From contig BAFH01000003.1 in the NCBI GenBank assembly GCA_000296795.1, positions 1,426,401 to 1,490,400 on the forward strand: a DNA stretch of 64,000 bases, in the 5' to 3' direction. Below are positions 57,701 through 64,000 of this stretch, in pieces; positions within the stretch are counted from its first letter, which is position 1; the number at the start of each line of letters is the position of its first letter. Source of the stretch: Candidatus Jettenia caeni (GTDB taxonomy: Bacteria; Planctomycetota; Brocadiia; Brocadiales; Brocadiaceae). The translations under genes and the position numbers were made by a program. The notes below the pieces were generated by a model, which saw only the letters and a program-made list of their open reading frames with translations, made no database searches and was not told the origin of the DNA.

Positions 57701-57843
57701 GGTCCGGCTGGTCTGAAAACAATGCAATGGCATTCATTATTACAGGTACAGGAAAGAGAGTGGCTGTATCTTATGAATGTGCCAGGAAAAATGAGAGCCC
57801 TGAGAAAGCTCCTAAATTGCATATTAAGTACGAGAAAAAGTAA
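54790..57843 (+). CDS. Secreted beta-helix/PKD/CBM-like multi-domain protein
   Basis: 1017 residues with signal peptide (LVVLCCLSGASYA, cleavage near 30). Domains in order are a right-handed parallel beta-helix (about 35-390, with IHVPKDYSTIKAAVSNASSG, YRENGIDINKKLTITSQY and many N-N-I/D-G-I repeats), a PKD-like domain (about 395-480, GGQVSDDGLPDDTLETFWS), a CBM6/35-like beta-sandwich (about 495-625, WAYAEYSLIV, VTWDKVIITTD), then two copies of a module of about 155 residues (from about 645 and 838). Each module has a DLELVE start, SSRNKTAA, TPDLTSIVQEI and ITGTGKRVA motifs. The ribosome site AAGGAGGGG is perfect. It is probably a cell-surface or exopolymer-matrix protein. The same module recurs in the protein at 60272. 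Confidence 0.85.
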   Translation: MRRLKGKLWKFLFCKLVVLCCLSGASYAGTIHVPKDYSTIKAAVSNASSGDVIIIAPGTYRENGIDINKKLTITSQYYTTKDTKYINQTVIDGGRATVFETINGKGVNVEISGLKFTNASKPIIINDLVTIKNNIFSDNGGDAISFESDGYGYVGYNTIENTSDDGIDVDGRRGYYTIEHNMILNNEDDGIEIRLYKYSGPTVKYTINNNTLSGNGEDGIQLIDYSDVSDRVFSIFNNVIVNNAMAGVGCMPDGNTKENYGGSSMKERAYLYHNTIVGNVVGVTGADNMIALNNIIANNKNEGIKRFKMDSVVGYSIFYNNGLHIKDCITADGIREDVNPKYDSNYHLLDGSPCIDKGTAYFVWHSDVVLNIPSSSYKGSSPDLGAKESGSSTEPPKNQPPTVNAGSLEVIYDPTDYLTLGGQVSDDGLPDDTLETFWSMVSGPGTVTFSDPRDTDATATFSKQGTYKLKLTANDGELEASDTITVRYVEDGDGDTVTIAAPNTVPFEAEKYAWLVGTAKKVSDADASGGTAITAPEGMGDWAYAEYSLIVTEENYPYYVWIRAKGSDDSGNSLSVSFNGDSKITVPTSSNGTYSWIKLPKSLSTPPGNYPFVIGAAEDGVTWDKVIITTDPSYNPTDTTDKDDGDVRKINVAIDRGNDDVEERGGDDDMIMDSTDLELVEDNDKIQKIGLRFNSLDIPSGVVITKAYIQFTADQPGSEATTLVIKGEASSDADPFDRDNGSVSSRNKTAAYITWNPASWDKEGESGQDQKTPDLTSIVQEIINQPDWAANNAMVFIITGTGKRVAESYEGAAEHDDLSKAPQLYVEYQESSGTESSVDVLISDYKDDVEEMEDGTIYSNSSDLELVEAATNQAVGLRFHSVAIPPGSVITKAYLQFTVDEITSDAASLTIKGEASGDANPFVIDNGNVSSRNKTAAHVIWNPPAWNTEGESGQDQKTPDLTSIVQEIVNRSGWSENNAMAFIITGTGKRVAVSYECARKNESPEKAPKLHIKYEKK

Positions 57844-57882
57844 GTTCTTTTCCCAAAGTATAGTTCTGTGGAAAATGTAGGG

Positions 57883-57926
57883 AACAGACTGGCCTCATCT
57901 TTTTAAGATGAAGCTGGTCTGTTTTT
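57883..57926 (+). terminator. Intrinsic terminator after beta-helix gene
   Basis: ACAGACTGGCCTCATCTT pairs with AAGATGAAGCTGGTCTGT and is followed by a T-tract (GTTTTTAT). It lies 40 nt after the stop at 57843. Confidence 0.82.
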
Positions 57927-58194
57927 ATGATTAGAGAAGTGACTTGTGAATGAAATAATCAATACATAATTTAGTTGATAGCTTATCGGTTTTCAAAAAG
58001 CTTTATCATTTTCCTTGAAAAAGATATCATTTTTTGTATAATTTACCGAACCTGTATAAATAAGTTTTAAATTTACAGCACTTCTGATAGCAAACAGGGT
58101 AAATTTTGCAGGAATTGGTGTACAAAATAGACAGGGTTTCAAGCGTGATATTTTTATTTAAGCCTGCTGTGTAATGTTTTGATAAGCGAGTTAT

Positions 58195-58268
<74 letters not shown>

Positions 58269-58311
58269 TTGTTTATTACATAAATATTAAGTTTTTTCTC
58301 CTATAGAGTGT

Positions 58312-58386
58312 GGTGAGCGTAGCTCAGATGGTTAGAGCATTAGACTGTGGCTCTAAGGGTCGCGGGTTCGAATCCCGTCGCTCACC
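58312..58386 (+). tRNA. tRNA-His (anticodon GTG)
   Basis: The acceptor GTGAGCG/CGCTCAC has an extra 5' G (58312) opposite the C after the stem, the mark of tRNA-His. The anticodon loop CTGTGGC holds GTG; the T arm is GGGTTCGAATCCC. The last 21 nt and the following CCAT are copied again at 59496-59520, so this tRNA is a DNA integration site. Confidence 0.95.
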
Positions 58387-58390
58387 CCAT
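58366..58390 (+). other. attL-like repeat: tRNA-His 3' end
   Basis: 25 bp beginning GTTCGAATCCCGTCGCTCAC, identical to 59496-59520 in direct orientation, 1130 bp apart. Phages and integrative elements use exactly this part of tRNA genes as attachment sites. Confidence 0.75.
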
Positions 58391-58860
58391 AACATACTGA
58401 TATCAGTCTGGTTTTCTTTGCTGCTTCTCTGGCATTACATTTACAAGCAAGATAGTTCATAACAAATAGCCTGTATTTGTCATATCTTGCTGCACAGACA
58501 TCGACATGTTTCAGATGTTGATGAGTATTTTTTCATTTGTAACCATTTCCAGAGATTCTTTTTGCCATATTTATCACAGTCAGGAAACTTAACCACCACC
58601 GTATCCCTAGTACTGTCGGACGAAAGGAAGGGGAAGAGATAGGCCAACCTAAACTATATAGATCCAGTGCCTTACTCTATCCAGAATTCCCATTATCATT
58701 AGTCGGTAATAAGCTCTCAGTTTTATTATTAATTGCGTTAAGATTGCTTTCCACAATTCTTCTTAACAATATATACATAAATGGTTACAAGTGTTATGTA
58801 AAGTATGAATGTTAAATATCATTTTAAATTTGAGGAGTAATAATATAGGAGTAATAATAA
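58391..58860. other. Gene-free stretch of tRNA-His island
   Basis: 470 bp with no frame I trust. Directly before the DUF433 start the segment AGGAGTAATAATA is tandemly repeated (about 58832 and 58847), giving two ribosome-site-like copies. Confidence 0.45.
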
Positions 58861-59091
58861 ATGAAGGTGTTTGATAGGATTGAGATTAATCCGCGAGTAT
58901 GTAATGGTAAGCCAGTAATTAAAGGCACCAGGATACCTATATCAGTAATTCTTGAACTGATAGCAGAGGATAAGTCATGGCAAGAAATACTCGATGGTTA
59001 TCCTGAGCTGACGAAAGGCGATATCTATGCAGCTTTGCATTATGCAAAGGTATCACTTGATCATAGTGAATTAGAAGAAATTAATGTCTAA
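58861..59091 (+). CDS. DUF433 antitoxin-like DNA-binding protein
   Basis: 76 residues. DUF433 pattern: RIEINPRVCNGKPVIKGTRI, then PISVILELIAEDKSWQEILD and GYPELTKGDIYAALHYA, a winged-helix/HTH-like fold of the VapB-type antitoxin group. In known pairs such proteins neutralise and repress a PIN-like partner. It starts after AGGAG-TAATAATAA and overlaps the DUF5615 start by 8 bp (ATGTCTAA), so the two are co-translated. Both are inside the tRNA-His island. Confidence 0.88.
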   Translation: MKVFDRIEINPRVCNGKPVIKGTRIPISVILELIAEDKSWQEILDGYPELTKGDIYAALHYAKVSLDHSELEEINV

Positions 59092-59464
59092 GCCGTTAAA
59101 ATTATACTTAGACCAAATGTTTCATGTGAATGTTGCCCAAGCTTTGCGTGAACAAGGATGTGATGTATTGCGTGCTTCTGAAACGGGCCAGGCAAGAGCG
59201 GACGACTATCAGATTTTAGAAAAGGCAATATCCGAAAATCGTATATTAATTACCCTTGATGAGCATTTTGGAGATTGGGCGGTATTACCACTCAGTAGCC
59301 ATCCAGGGGTTATTCGAATTAAGGTGAATCCAACCACTTCCGGAAAAGTTATTAAACTTCTTTTGCATTTCTTACGCAAGAATCATACATCAGAACAATT
59401 TAAAGATCATTTAGTTATACTATCAGAAAAATGTGCAAAATGGATTCTAACTGTAACATATTAA
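59084..59464 (+). CDS. DUF5615 PIN-like toxin
   Basis: 126 residues. PIN-like fold: LYLDQMFHVNVAQALREQGC with the first acidic residue, ADDYQILEKAISENRILITLDEHFGDW with the second cluster (the D-x-D/H-F-G block), and HPGVIRIKV near the middle. DUF5615 proteins pair with DUF433 proteins and are proposed RNases. It is complete, with the acidic residues present, so it could be active. Upstream overlap is 8 bp; 32 bp downstream lies the right copy of the tRNA-His end. Confidence 0.87.
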   Translation: MSKPLKLYLDQMFHVNVAQALREQGCDVLRASETGQARADDYQILEKAISENRILITLDEHFGDWAVLPLSSHPGVIRIKVNPTTSGKVIKLLLHFLRKNHTSEQFKDHLVILSEKCAKWILTVTY

Positions 59465-59495
59465 TAATAAAAAGCTTAAGAAAAAGGTACGACGA

Positions 59496-59520
59496 GTTCG
59501 AATCCCGTCGCTCACCCCAT
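59496..59520 (+). other. attR-like repeat: second copy of tRNA-His 3' end
   Basis: 25 bp identical to 58366-58390. The rest of a tRNA is missing: sequence to the left (AAGAAAAAGGTACGACGA) does not fold as one. So it is a site copy, not a gene. Confidence 0.75.
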
Positions 59521-59911
59521 TACTCTTTTAATCAAAAGGGATCACGTTTGTGATTCTCATACCTTACAATAAAGATTCGCTCTCTGTGTCCATGCTTGTG
59601 AAGTTTATTGTACATCCCCTGGATTTAGCCAGCCTGATTTAAGTGAATCATAAGAGCTTGCCTGACTCCATTAACCATCCAAAATTATCTCCTTTTCAAG
59701 TAGTTACTATTCCTCTCCATGATAGTCTTCAAAATTAAAAATAAAATAAAATTGATTTTTTTGTGTTCTATGATATATTCACGTAAACGTAAAATAAATT
59801 TTACTTTGCTATACATCATTATATAGTAATGCTTTAAAATCATATGGGTAATTATAGATAAGGTAAACTAAAAATATAAAATTTATTTAGATTCATTATG
59901 AATGCGTAAAG
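59521..59911. other. AT-rich gap before riboswitch
   Basis: No gene is visible. A promoter for the following leader is expected here but I cannot choose one with confidence. Confidence 0.4.
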
Positions 59912-60064
59912 TCTTCCGATAAAGGCAAACTCTGAGTAATCAGGGGGCGCAAAGGAAAGGGTCTTGTAACCGTGGACAGTGTTCGTGAACAGTGTCAGTA
60001 TAAGTAAAAGACACTTACACCCATAACTGGAACGATGAAAATAAGATAGCCTTACTGCCGAAGA
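59912..60064 (+). promoter_or_regulatory. c-di-GMP-I (GEMM-I) riboswitch aptamer with enlarged P2 arm
   Basis: TCTTC (59912) pairs with GAAGA (60060) as the outer stem. GATAAAGGCAAAC, then a P1b hairpin TCTGA-GTAA-TCAGG with a GNRA loop, then GGGCGCAAAG and GGGTCTT follow. The P2 3' strand AAGATAGCC and the closing CTTACTGCCG complete the aptamer. The P2 arm carries about 77 nt of extra hairpins (for example TAAGT/ACTTA). The ligand-contact G of GGCAAA (59925) is kept. Confidence 0.85.
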
Positions 60065-60099
60065 TATTTCTATAAATATCTTTGCAGTAAGGCTTTTTT
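60049..60099 (+). terminator. Intrinsic terminator overlapping the riboswitch
   Basis: GCCTTACTGC (60049-60058) pairs with GCAGTAAGGC (60084-60093), continued by GAAGATATTT/AAATATCTTT and then six T. The left arm is also the 3' part of the aptamer (P2/P1 strands). Ligand binding would therefore prevent the terminator, an ON switch. Confidence 0.85.
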
Positions 60100-60271
60100 G
60101 TTTTATGGCCAGCAGGAAGAGATTTCTCATAATAACTACGTATTAATTTTAAAGTATTTATTATAACAAAATTATCACAGGATGTAGATAGAAAGTTAAT
60201 GAAAAACAAACCAGTTTGCCTTTATTAACGACCAGGGTATTGTCATCTGATAAATTAAGGGGGGGATTTAA

Positions 60272-63200
60272 ATGTGCTGTGCGTACTGGCGTAAAATTCT
60301 TTTAATCTACTCAATGCTCTTTGCTGTGTTTATTTCCCTTTTTTCACTCGTAATCAACTCAGCAACATTTGCTCTGGATACCGATGCTTACGTCAGCCTG
60401 GTTCGGTCTGTAGAGACTGGTTATCATAACATCCCAAACCCTGCGGGTCTTGCTTTCTCTCCAAGAGCCAGGAAATTCTTTATTGTGGATGCCCCCAAAT
60501 CTGCCTTGCCTTCAGCAAAAATTTTCGACATCATGATGATGACTTCTTCTGGTGATTTGGTTAGTTCAGTTCGTACACAGATAACGGATCCTGTTAACAT
60601 AGCTTTTGATAGCAAGGCCAATCGCTTGTTAATCTATCAGCCGGCTGTCCATAAATTGATTGCCGTAAAGGCTATGGCTGACGGCAATCTGGATCCTGCT
60701 AAGGTTACTAGTTTTGATGCCCGGAAGTTTGGTCTTCGGAGGCCTAACGGTATGACTATTGACCCGTCCAGCGGAGGTCTTTTTATCCTTGATAGTGCTG
60801 TGCCGGAAATTATCCATGTTACGCCAAATGCGGATCAGGGTTTTGATGATGCATCGATTTCCTATGTATGTTTAGAGCAAATCGGCATATCTGATATTCG
60901 GGGTATTGCCTTCAATCCTGCCAATGGCCATCTCTATATCCTGAGTTTTACTGAGAAAAAGCTGTACGAATTCACGAAGTCAGGAAAGGTTGTTGCGATA
61001 CGTGATGTATCAGAATTTAATCTCAAAAACCCACAAGGTATGATTTTCGCTCCGAGTGGAGATCTAACGGATGATCCATCACAAATGAACCTGTACATTG
61101 CCGATTACGGTCCTGACAATAAGAGAAGCCAAAAAGCCCATGTGTTGAAAAATGCACAGACATATGATGGTAAAGAAAAAGATGGAAAGCAAATGCAGGG
61201 TAAAATTGTTGAGTTATCTCTTACTCAAACACCTGGTGTGGCATCTACAAGCAGCTCTTCCCTGGTGCAGACTATGGATCTCTCTCTACTTTCTCCACCC
61301 AGCCCGGATCCGGCAGGTATTACCTACCTTTTATCCTCTAATACGCTCCTTGTTTCTGATGGTGAAGTTGATGAAATGCCTATCTTTGTCGGTGTTAATC
61401 TTTTTGAAATGAGCCTGACCGGTAACTTACTGGATACCCTCAGTACAACATCTTTTTCGTTTGAGCCGGCAGGTTTAACGATTAATCCTGTTAATAAGCA
61501 TCTCTTCTTTACTGACGATAATGTATGTAAGGTATTTGAGTTAGACCCCGGGGTTGACGGACTTTATGATACCTCGGATGATATAGTTACTTCTTTCAGT
61601 ACGTCAGACTTCAGTTGTTTCGATCCTGAGGGGATTGCTTACGATAGCACACAAGGAGCACTTTTTATAGCAGATGGTGTGAGTTCTGAAATCCATCGGG
61701 TTGCACCGGGAGATAACGGTGTTTTCAATGGTGTGCCACCGACGGGTGATGATCGGGTGACACATTTCGATACGGCGATTCTTGGAGTGACTGATCCTGA
61801 GGGTATTGAGTTTAATCCGGATAATGGCCATTTGTACCTGATCGGTAAGCCTCCAAATATATTGGCTGAGATAACAACATCAGGTACCCTCAGGCGGGTG
61901 TTTGATATTTCTGCTGCGAATGCCCGGAAACCGGCGGGCCTTGGCTTAGCTCCCGGCAGTTTAGACCCCAATATCAAGAACATTTATATCGTTGACCGGG
62001 GAGTTGATAATGATCAAAATCCAAATGAAAATGATGGCAAAGTATATGAAATATCTCTGCCTCCAATTTCGCCGGGCAATCAAGTACCCACGGTTGATGC
62101 TGGATCCGACCAGACAATTATCTTACCGGCGGATGCCTCTCTGGATGGCTCTGTTTTTGATGATGGTCTGCCGAATCCTCCCGGTGCAGTGACCGTTACC
62201 TGGAGTAAGATTCGCGGGCAAGGTATTGTTACCTTTGCTAATGCCAATGCTATTGATACGACTGCCAGCTTTCCGGAAGTGGGAACGTATGTGCTTCGCC
62301 TGACTGTTGACGATGGTGAACTAATCAATAGCGATGATGTAACCATCGTTGTTTTGGGTAGAGGCGATGAAGAATTTGTAGACGTCAGGGTTGCAGCCAG
62401 TACAGATGATGCGGAAGAGAAATCCACAGGTAATGTGGCGCTCACGAGCGCTGATCTCGAAATGGTTCTTGATGGAAGCGACCAGACCGTGGGGTTGCGC
62501 TTCAATGGAATCAATATTCCAAAAAATGCCATAATTATTAATGCATATATTCAATTCAAGGCTGATGAGAGAAACTCGGAAGCAACTTCGCTTTCGATTC
62601 AAGGCGAGAATGTTGATAATGCTACGACGTTTACCTCTGTTAGCAGGAATATATCATCCAGACCGAGGACAATAGCTGCGATATCATGGTTTCCTGCGCC
62701 ATGGACAAAGCTGGGAGAGCTGGGTCTTAATCAGCGGACACCTGATATATCTTCGATTATTCAAGAGATTGTGAATCGGTCAGGTTGGTCTAGTGGTAAC
62801 TCATTAGCAGTTATTATTAGCGGGACTGGGAAGCGTGTAGCCGATGCATTTAATGGGGATACAGGTGGGGCGCCCTTGCTTCATGCGGTATATTATTTAG
62901 CAGATCACCAGCCGCCAATAGTTGATGCAGGACCGGATCAGACGATTGCACTGTCTGGCCATGCTATTTTAGATGGTACGGTATCTGATGATGGTTTACC
63001 GAGTCCGCCTGGATCAGTAATCACAACCTGGAGTCAAATTAGCGGGACTGGTGAAGTTACCTTTGGCGATATAAATGCCATAGATACAACGGCAAGCTTC
63101 TCAGAGGCAGGGACGTATGTGCTCCGCCTGACAGCCGATGATGGCGAGTTGATCGAAAGTGATGATATTACCGTTGTTGTTAACGGCGCCACTATGGTGA

Positions 63201-64000
63201 GAGAGATCCGGGTCTCAGCCAGCACAGATGATGCAGAAGAGAGGCCTTCAGGTAGCATGCTACTCTCCAGTACCGATCTGGATCTGGTATTTGATAAGTA
63301 CAATCAAATAATAGGTATACGTTTTAATGGGATTACTATTCCGGAAGGTGCTACTATTACAAATGCCTATATTCAGTTTAAGGCAGATGAGATAACCTCG
63401 GAGGCAACTTCACTAACGATTCAAGGCGAGCATGTTGATAATGCTACGGCGTTTACCTCTTCCATCGGGGATATATCGTCCAGGCCAAGAACAACAGCCG
63501 CAGTATCGTGGTCTCCTGCGCCGTGGACGACGGTGGGGGAAGTTGGCCCTAATCAACAGACGCCTGATATATCTTCGATTATTCAGGAAATTATGAACCG
63601 GCCGGGTTGGTTAAGCGGCAATTCGGTAGTAGTTATTTTCACGGGAACTGGTAAGCGCGTAGCAGAGGCATATGATGGGAATCAGGCAGAAGCGCCATTA
63701 CTCCATATTGAGTATAGCGTAGCCCAGGTTAATCAGTCTCCCACAGCTAATGCAGGGGCAGATCAATCGATCACCTTACCGGATAATGCAATCCTGAATG
63801 GTACCGTTACCGATGATGGCTTGCCGAATCCTCCTGGAGTAGTAACGGCAACCTGGGGTGTGGTGAGCGGTACAGGTACGGTAAGCTTCGGTGATGTGAA
63901 TGCCGTGGATACAACGGCAAGCTTCTCGGAGGCAGGGACGTATGTGCTGAGTCTAACGGCCGATGATGGTGAATTGAATACGAGCGATAAAGTAACCATC
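60272..64000 (+). CDS. Giant secreted beta-propeller/PKD repeat protein (3' end outside window)
   Basis: The frame is open for 1243 codons to the window edge with no stop, so it is partial. ATG at 60272 follows GGGGGGATTTAA. A signal or anchor (LIYSMLFAVFISLFSLVINS) comes first. Residues about 45-605 hold at least eight NHL/SdiA-regulated-like propeller units (PAGLAFSP, PNGMTIDP, RGIAFNPANGHLYIL, PEGIEFNPDNGHLYLIG). After that a PKD-type domain (DAGSDQTI to DDGELINSDDV) alternates with a module of about 155 residues (SADLEMV, ISSRPRT, TPDISSIIQEI, GTGKRVA); two full PKD-module pairs and the start of a third PKD are visible. It is a probable adhesin or matrix protein. A c-di-GMP riboswitch lies 170 nt upstream. 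Confidence 0.88.
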   Translation, partial: MCCAYWRKILLIYSMLFAVFISLFSLVINSATFALDTDAYVSLVRSVETGYHNIPNPAGLAFSPRARKFFIVDAPKSALPSAKIFDIMMMTSSGDLVSSVRTQITDPVNIAFDSKANRLLIYQPAVHKLIAVKAMADGNLDPAKVTSFDARKFGLRRPNGMTIDPSSGGLFILDSAVPEIIHVTPNADQGFDDASISYVCLEQIGISDIRGIAFNPANGHLYILSFTEKKLYEFTKSGKVVAIRDVSEFNLKNPQGMIFAPSGDLTDDPSQMNLYIADYGPDNKRSQKAHVLKNAQTYDGKEKDGKQMQGKIVELSLTQTPGVASTSSSSLVQTMDLSLLSPPSPDPAGITYLLSSNTLLVSDGEVDEMPIFVGVNLFEMSLTGNLLDTLSTTSFSFEPAGLTINPVNKHLFFTDDNVCKVFELDPGVDGLYDTSDDIVTSFSTSDFSCFDPEGIAYDSTQGALFIADGVSSEIHRVAPGDNGVFNGVPPTGDDRVTHFDTAILGVTDPEGIEFNPDNGHLYLIGKPPNILAEITTSGTLRRVFDISAANARKPAGLGLAPGSLDPNIKNIYIVDRGVDNDQNPNENDGKVYEISLPPISPGNQVPTVDAGSDQTIILPADASLDGSVFDDGLPNPPGAVTVTWSKIRGQGIVTFANANAIDTTASFPEVGTYVLRLTVDDGELINSDDVTIVVLGRGDEEFVDVRVAASTDDAEEKSTGNVALTSADLEMVLDGSDQTVGLRFNGINIPKNAIIINAYIQFKADERNSEATSLSIQGENVDNATTFTSVSRNISSRPRTIAAISWFPAPWTKLGELGLNQRTPDISSIIQEIVNRSGWSSGNSLAVIISGTGKRVADAFNGDTGGAPLLHAVYYLADHQPPIVDAGPDQTIALSGHAILDGTVSDDGLPSPPGSVITTWSQISGTGEVTFGDINAIDTTASFSEAGTYVLRLTADDGELIESDDITVVVNGATMVREIRVSASTDDAEERPSGSMLLSSTDLDLVFDKYNQIIGIRFNGITIPEGATITNAYIQFKADEITSEATSLTIQGEHVDNATAFTSSIGDISSRPRTTAAVSWSPAPWTTVGEVGPNQQTPDISSIIQEIMNRPGWLSGNSVVVIFTGTGKRVAEAYDGNQAEAPLLHIEYSVAQVNQSPTANAGADQSITLPDNAILNGTVTDDGLPNPPGVVTATWGVVSGTGTVSFGDVNAVDTTASFSEAGTYVLSLTADDGELNTSDKVTI

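Larger units (their letters stand above)
58366..59520 (+). mobile_element. 1.13-kb tRNA-His island with a toxin-antitoxin pair and no integrase
   Basis: The region between the two 25-bp repeats contains a 470-bp gene-free stretch (58391-58860), then DUF433 and DUF5615 genes. No integrase, excisionase or phage gene is present. It could be a minimal non-autonomous island or the end product of decay of a larger one. Confidence 0.6.

Noticed and set aside
59461-59520. A second tRNA-His gene
   Set aside because: Only the last 25 nt match; there is no acceptor 5' strand, D arm or anticodon arm. It is better explained as an attachment-site copy.

Overview
The window is moderately AT-rich bacterial DNA packed with palindromic repeats, insertion sequences and decayed toxin-antitoxin genes. 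The gene set fits an anammox-type planctomycete (Brocadiales): siroheme-route heme synthesis (AhbD), a NirJ-like radical SAM protein with PCP_red-like repeats, citramalate synthase and a GlgE/TreYZ glucan cluster. This is inference from gene content. No hydrazine synthase or rRNA is present to prove it.

Layout. 0-8 kb: 3' end of aspartate kinase, ahbD (minus), cimA, then a minus-strand NosL-like/membrane protein/ABC transporter operon that is split by a GxxExxY gene lying between perfect 21-bp inverted repeats. 8-17 kb: an accessory zone with a DUF2283 gene joined to a RAYT-like transposase tail, an orphan group II intron domain V, a PAS/GAF histidine kinase, a complete IS1182-type element with 16-bp ends, a broken IS110 element with a structured 5' end, and a dead VapBC pair. 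17-20 kb: a CDGSH protein, a lipoprotein, a CBS protein, and a receiver protein paired with a transglutaminase-like lipoprotein. 20-36 kb: a six-gene alpha-glucan/trehalose cluster on the plus strand (treZ, glgE, treS-maltokinase, glgB, GH57/DUF3536, treY). 36-39 kb: nested IS elements. 39-54 kb: ribD and aroA, a riboswitch-controlled histidine kinase, a radical SAM/PCP_red fusion, a Cache histidine kinase, guaA, a BshC-like protein, an output-less Cache sensor and a TIM-barrel protein. 54-64 kb: two large secreted repeat proteins on either side of tRNA-Arg and tRNA-His.

The glucan genes form one programme. GlgB branches glucan and GlgE extends it from maltose-1-phosphate. The TreS-maltokinase fusion makes maltose-1-phosphate from trehalose, and TreY plus TreZ turn glucan ends back into trehalose. 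A GH57 enzyme trims or remodels the polymer.

The strongest unusual signals are: (1) two c-di-GMP-I riboswitches, one hiding the ribosome-binding site of a histidine kinase and one built into an intrinsic terminator ahead of a giant PKD/beta-propeller secreted protein; (2) a 1.13-kb island bounded by copies of the tRNA-His 3' end that carries only a DUF433/DUF5615 toxin-antitoxin pair and no integrase; (3) the GxxExxY gene boxed by perfect inverted repeats; (4) two 120-bp MITEs with IS1182-like ends, both inserted at the same point in the loop of a common palindrome.
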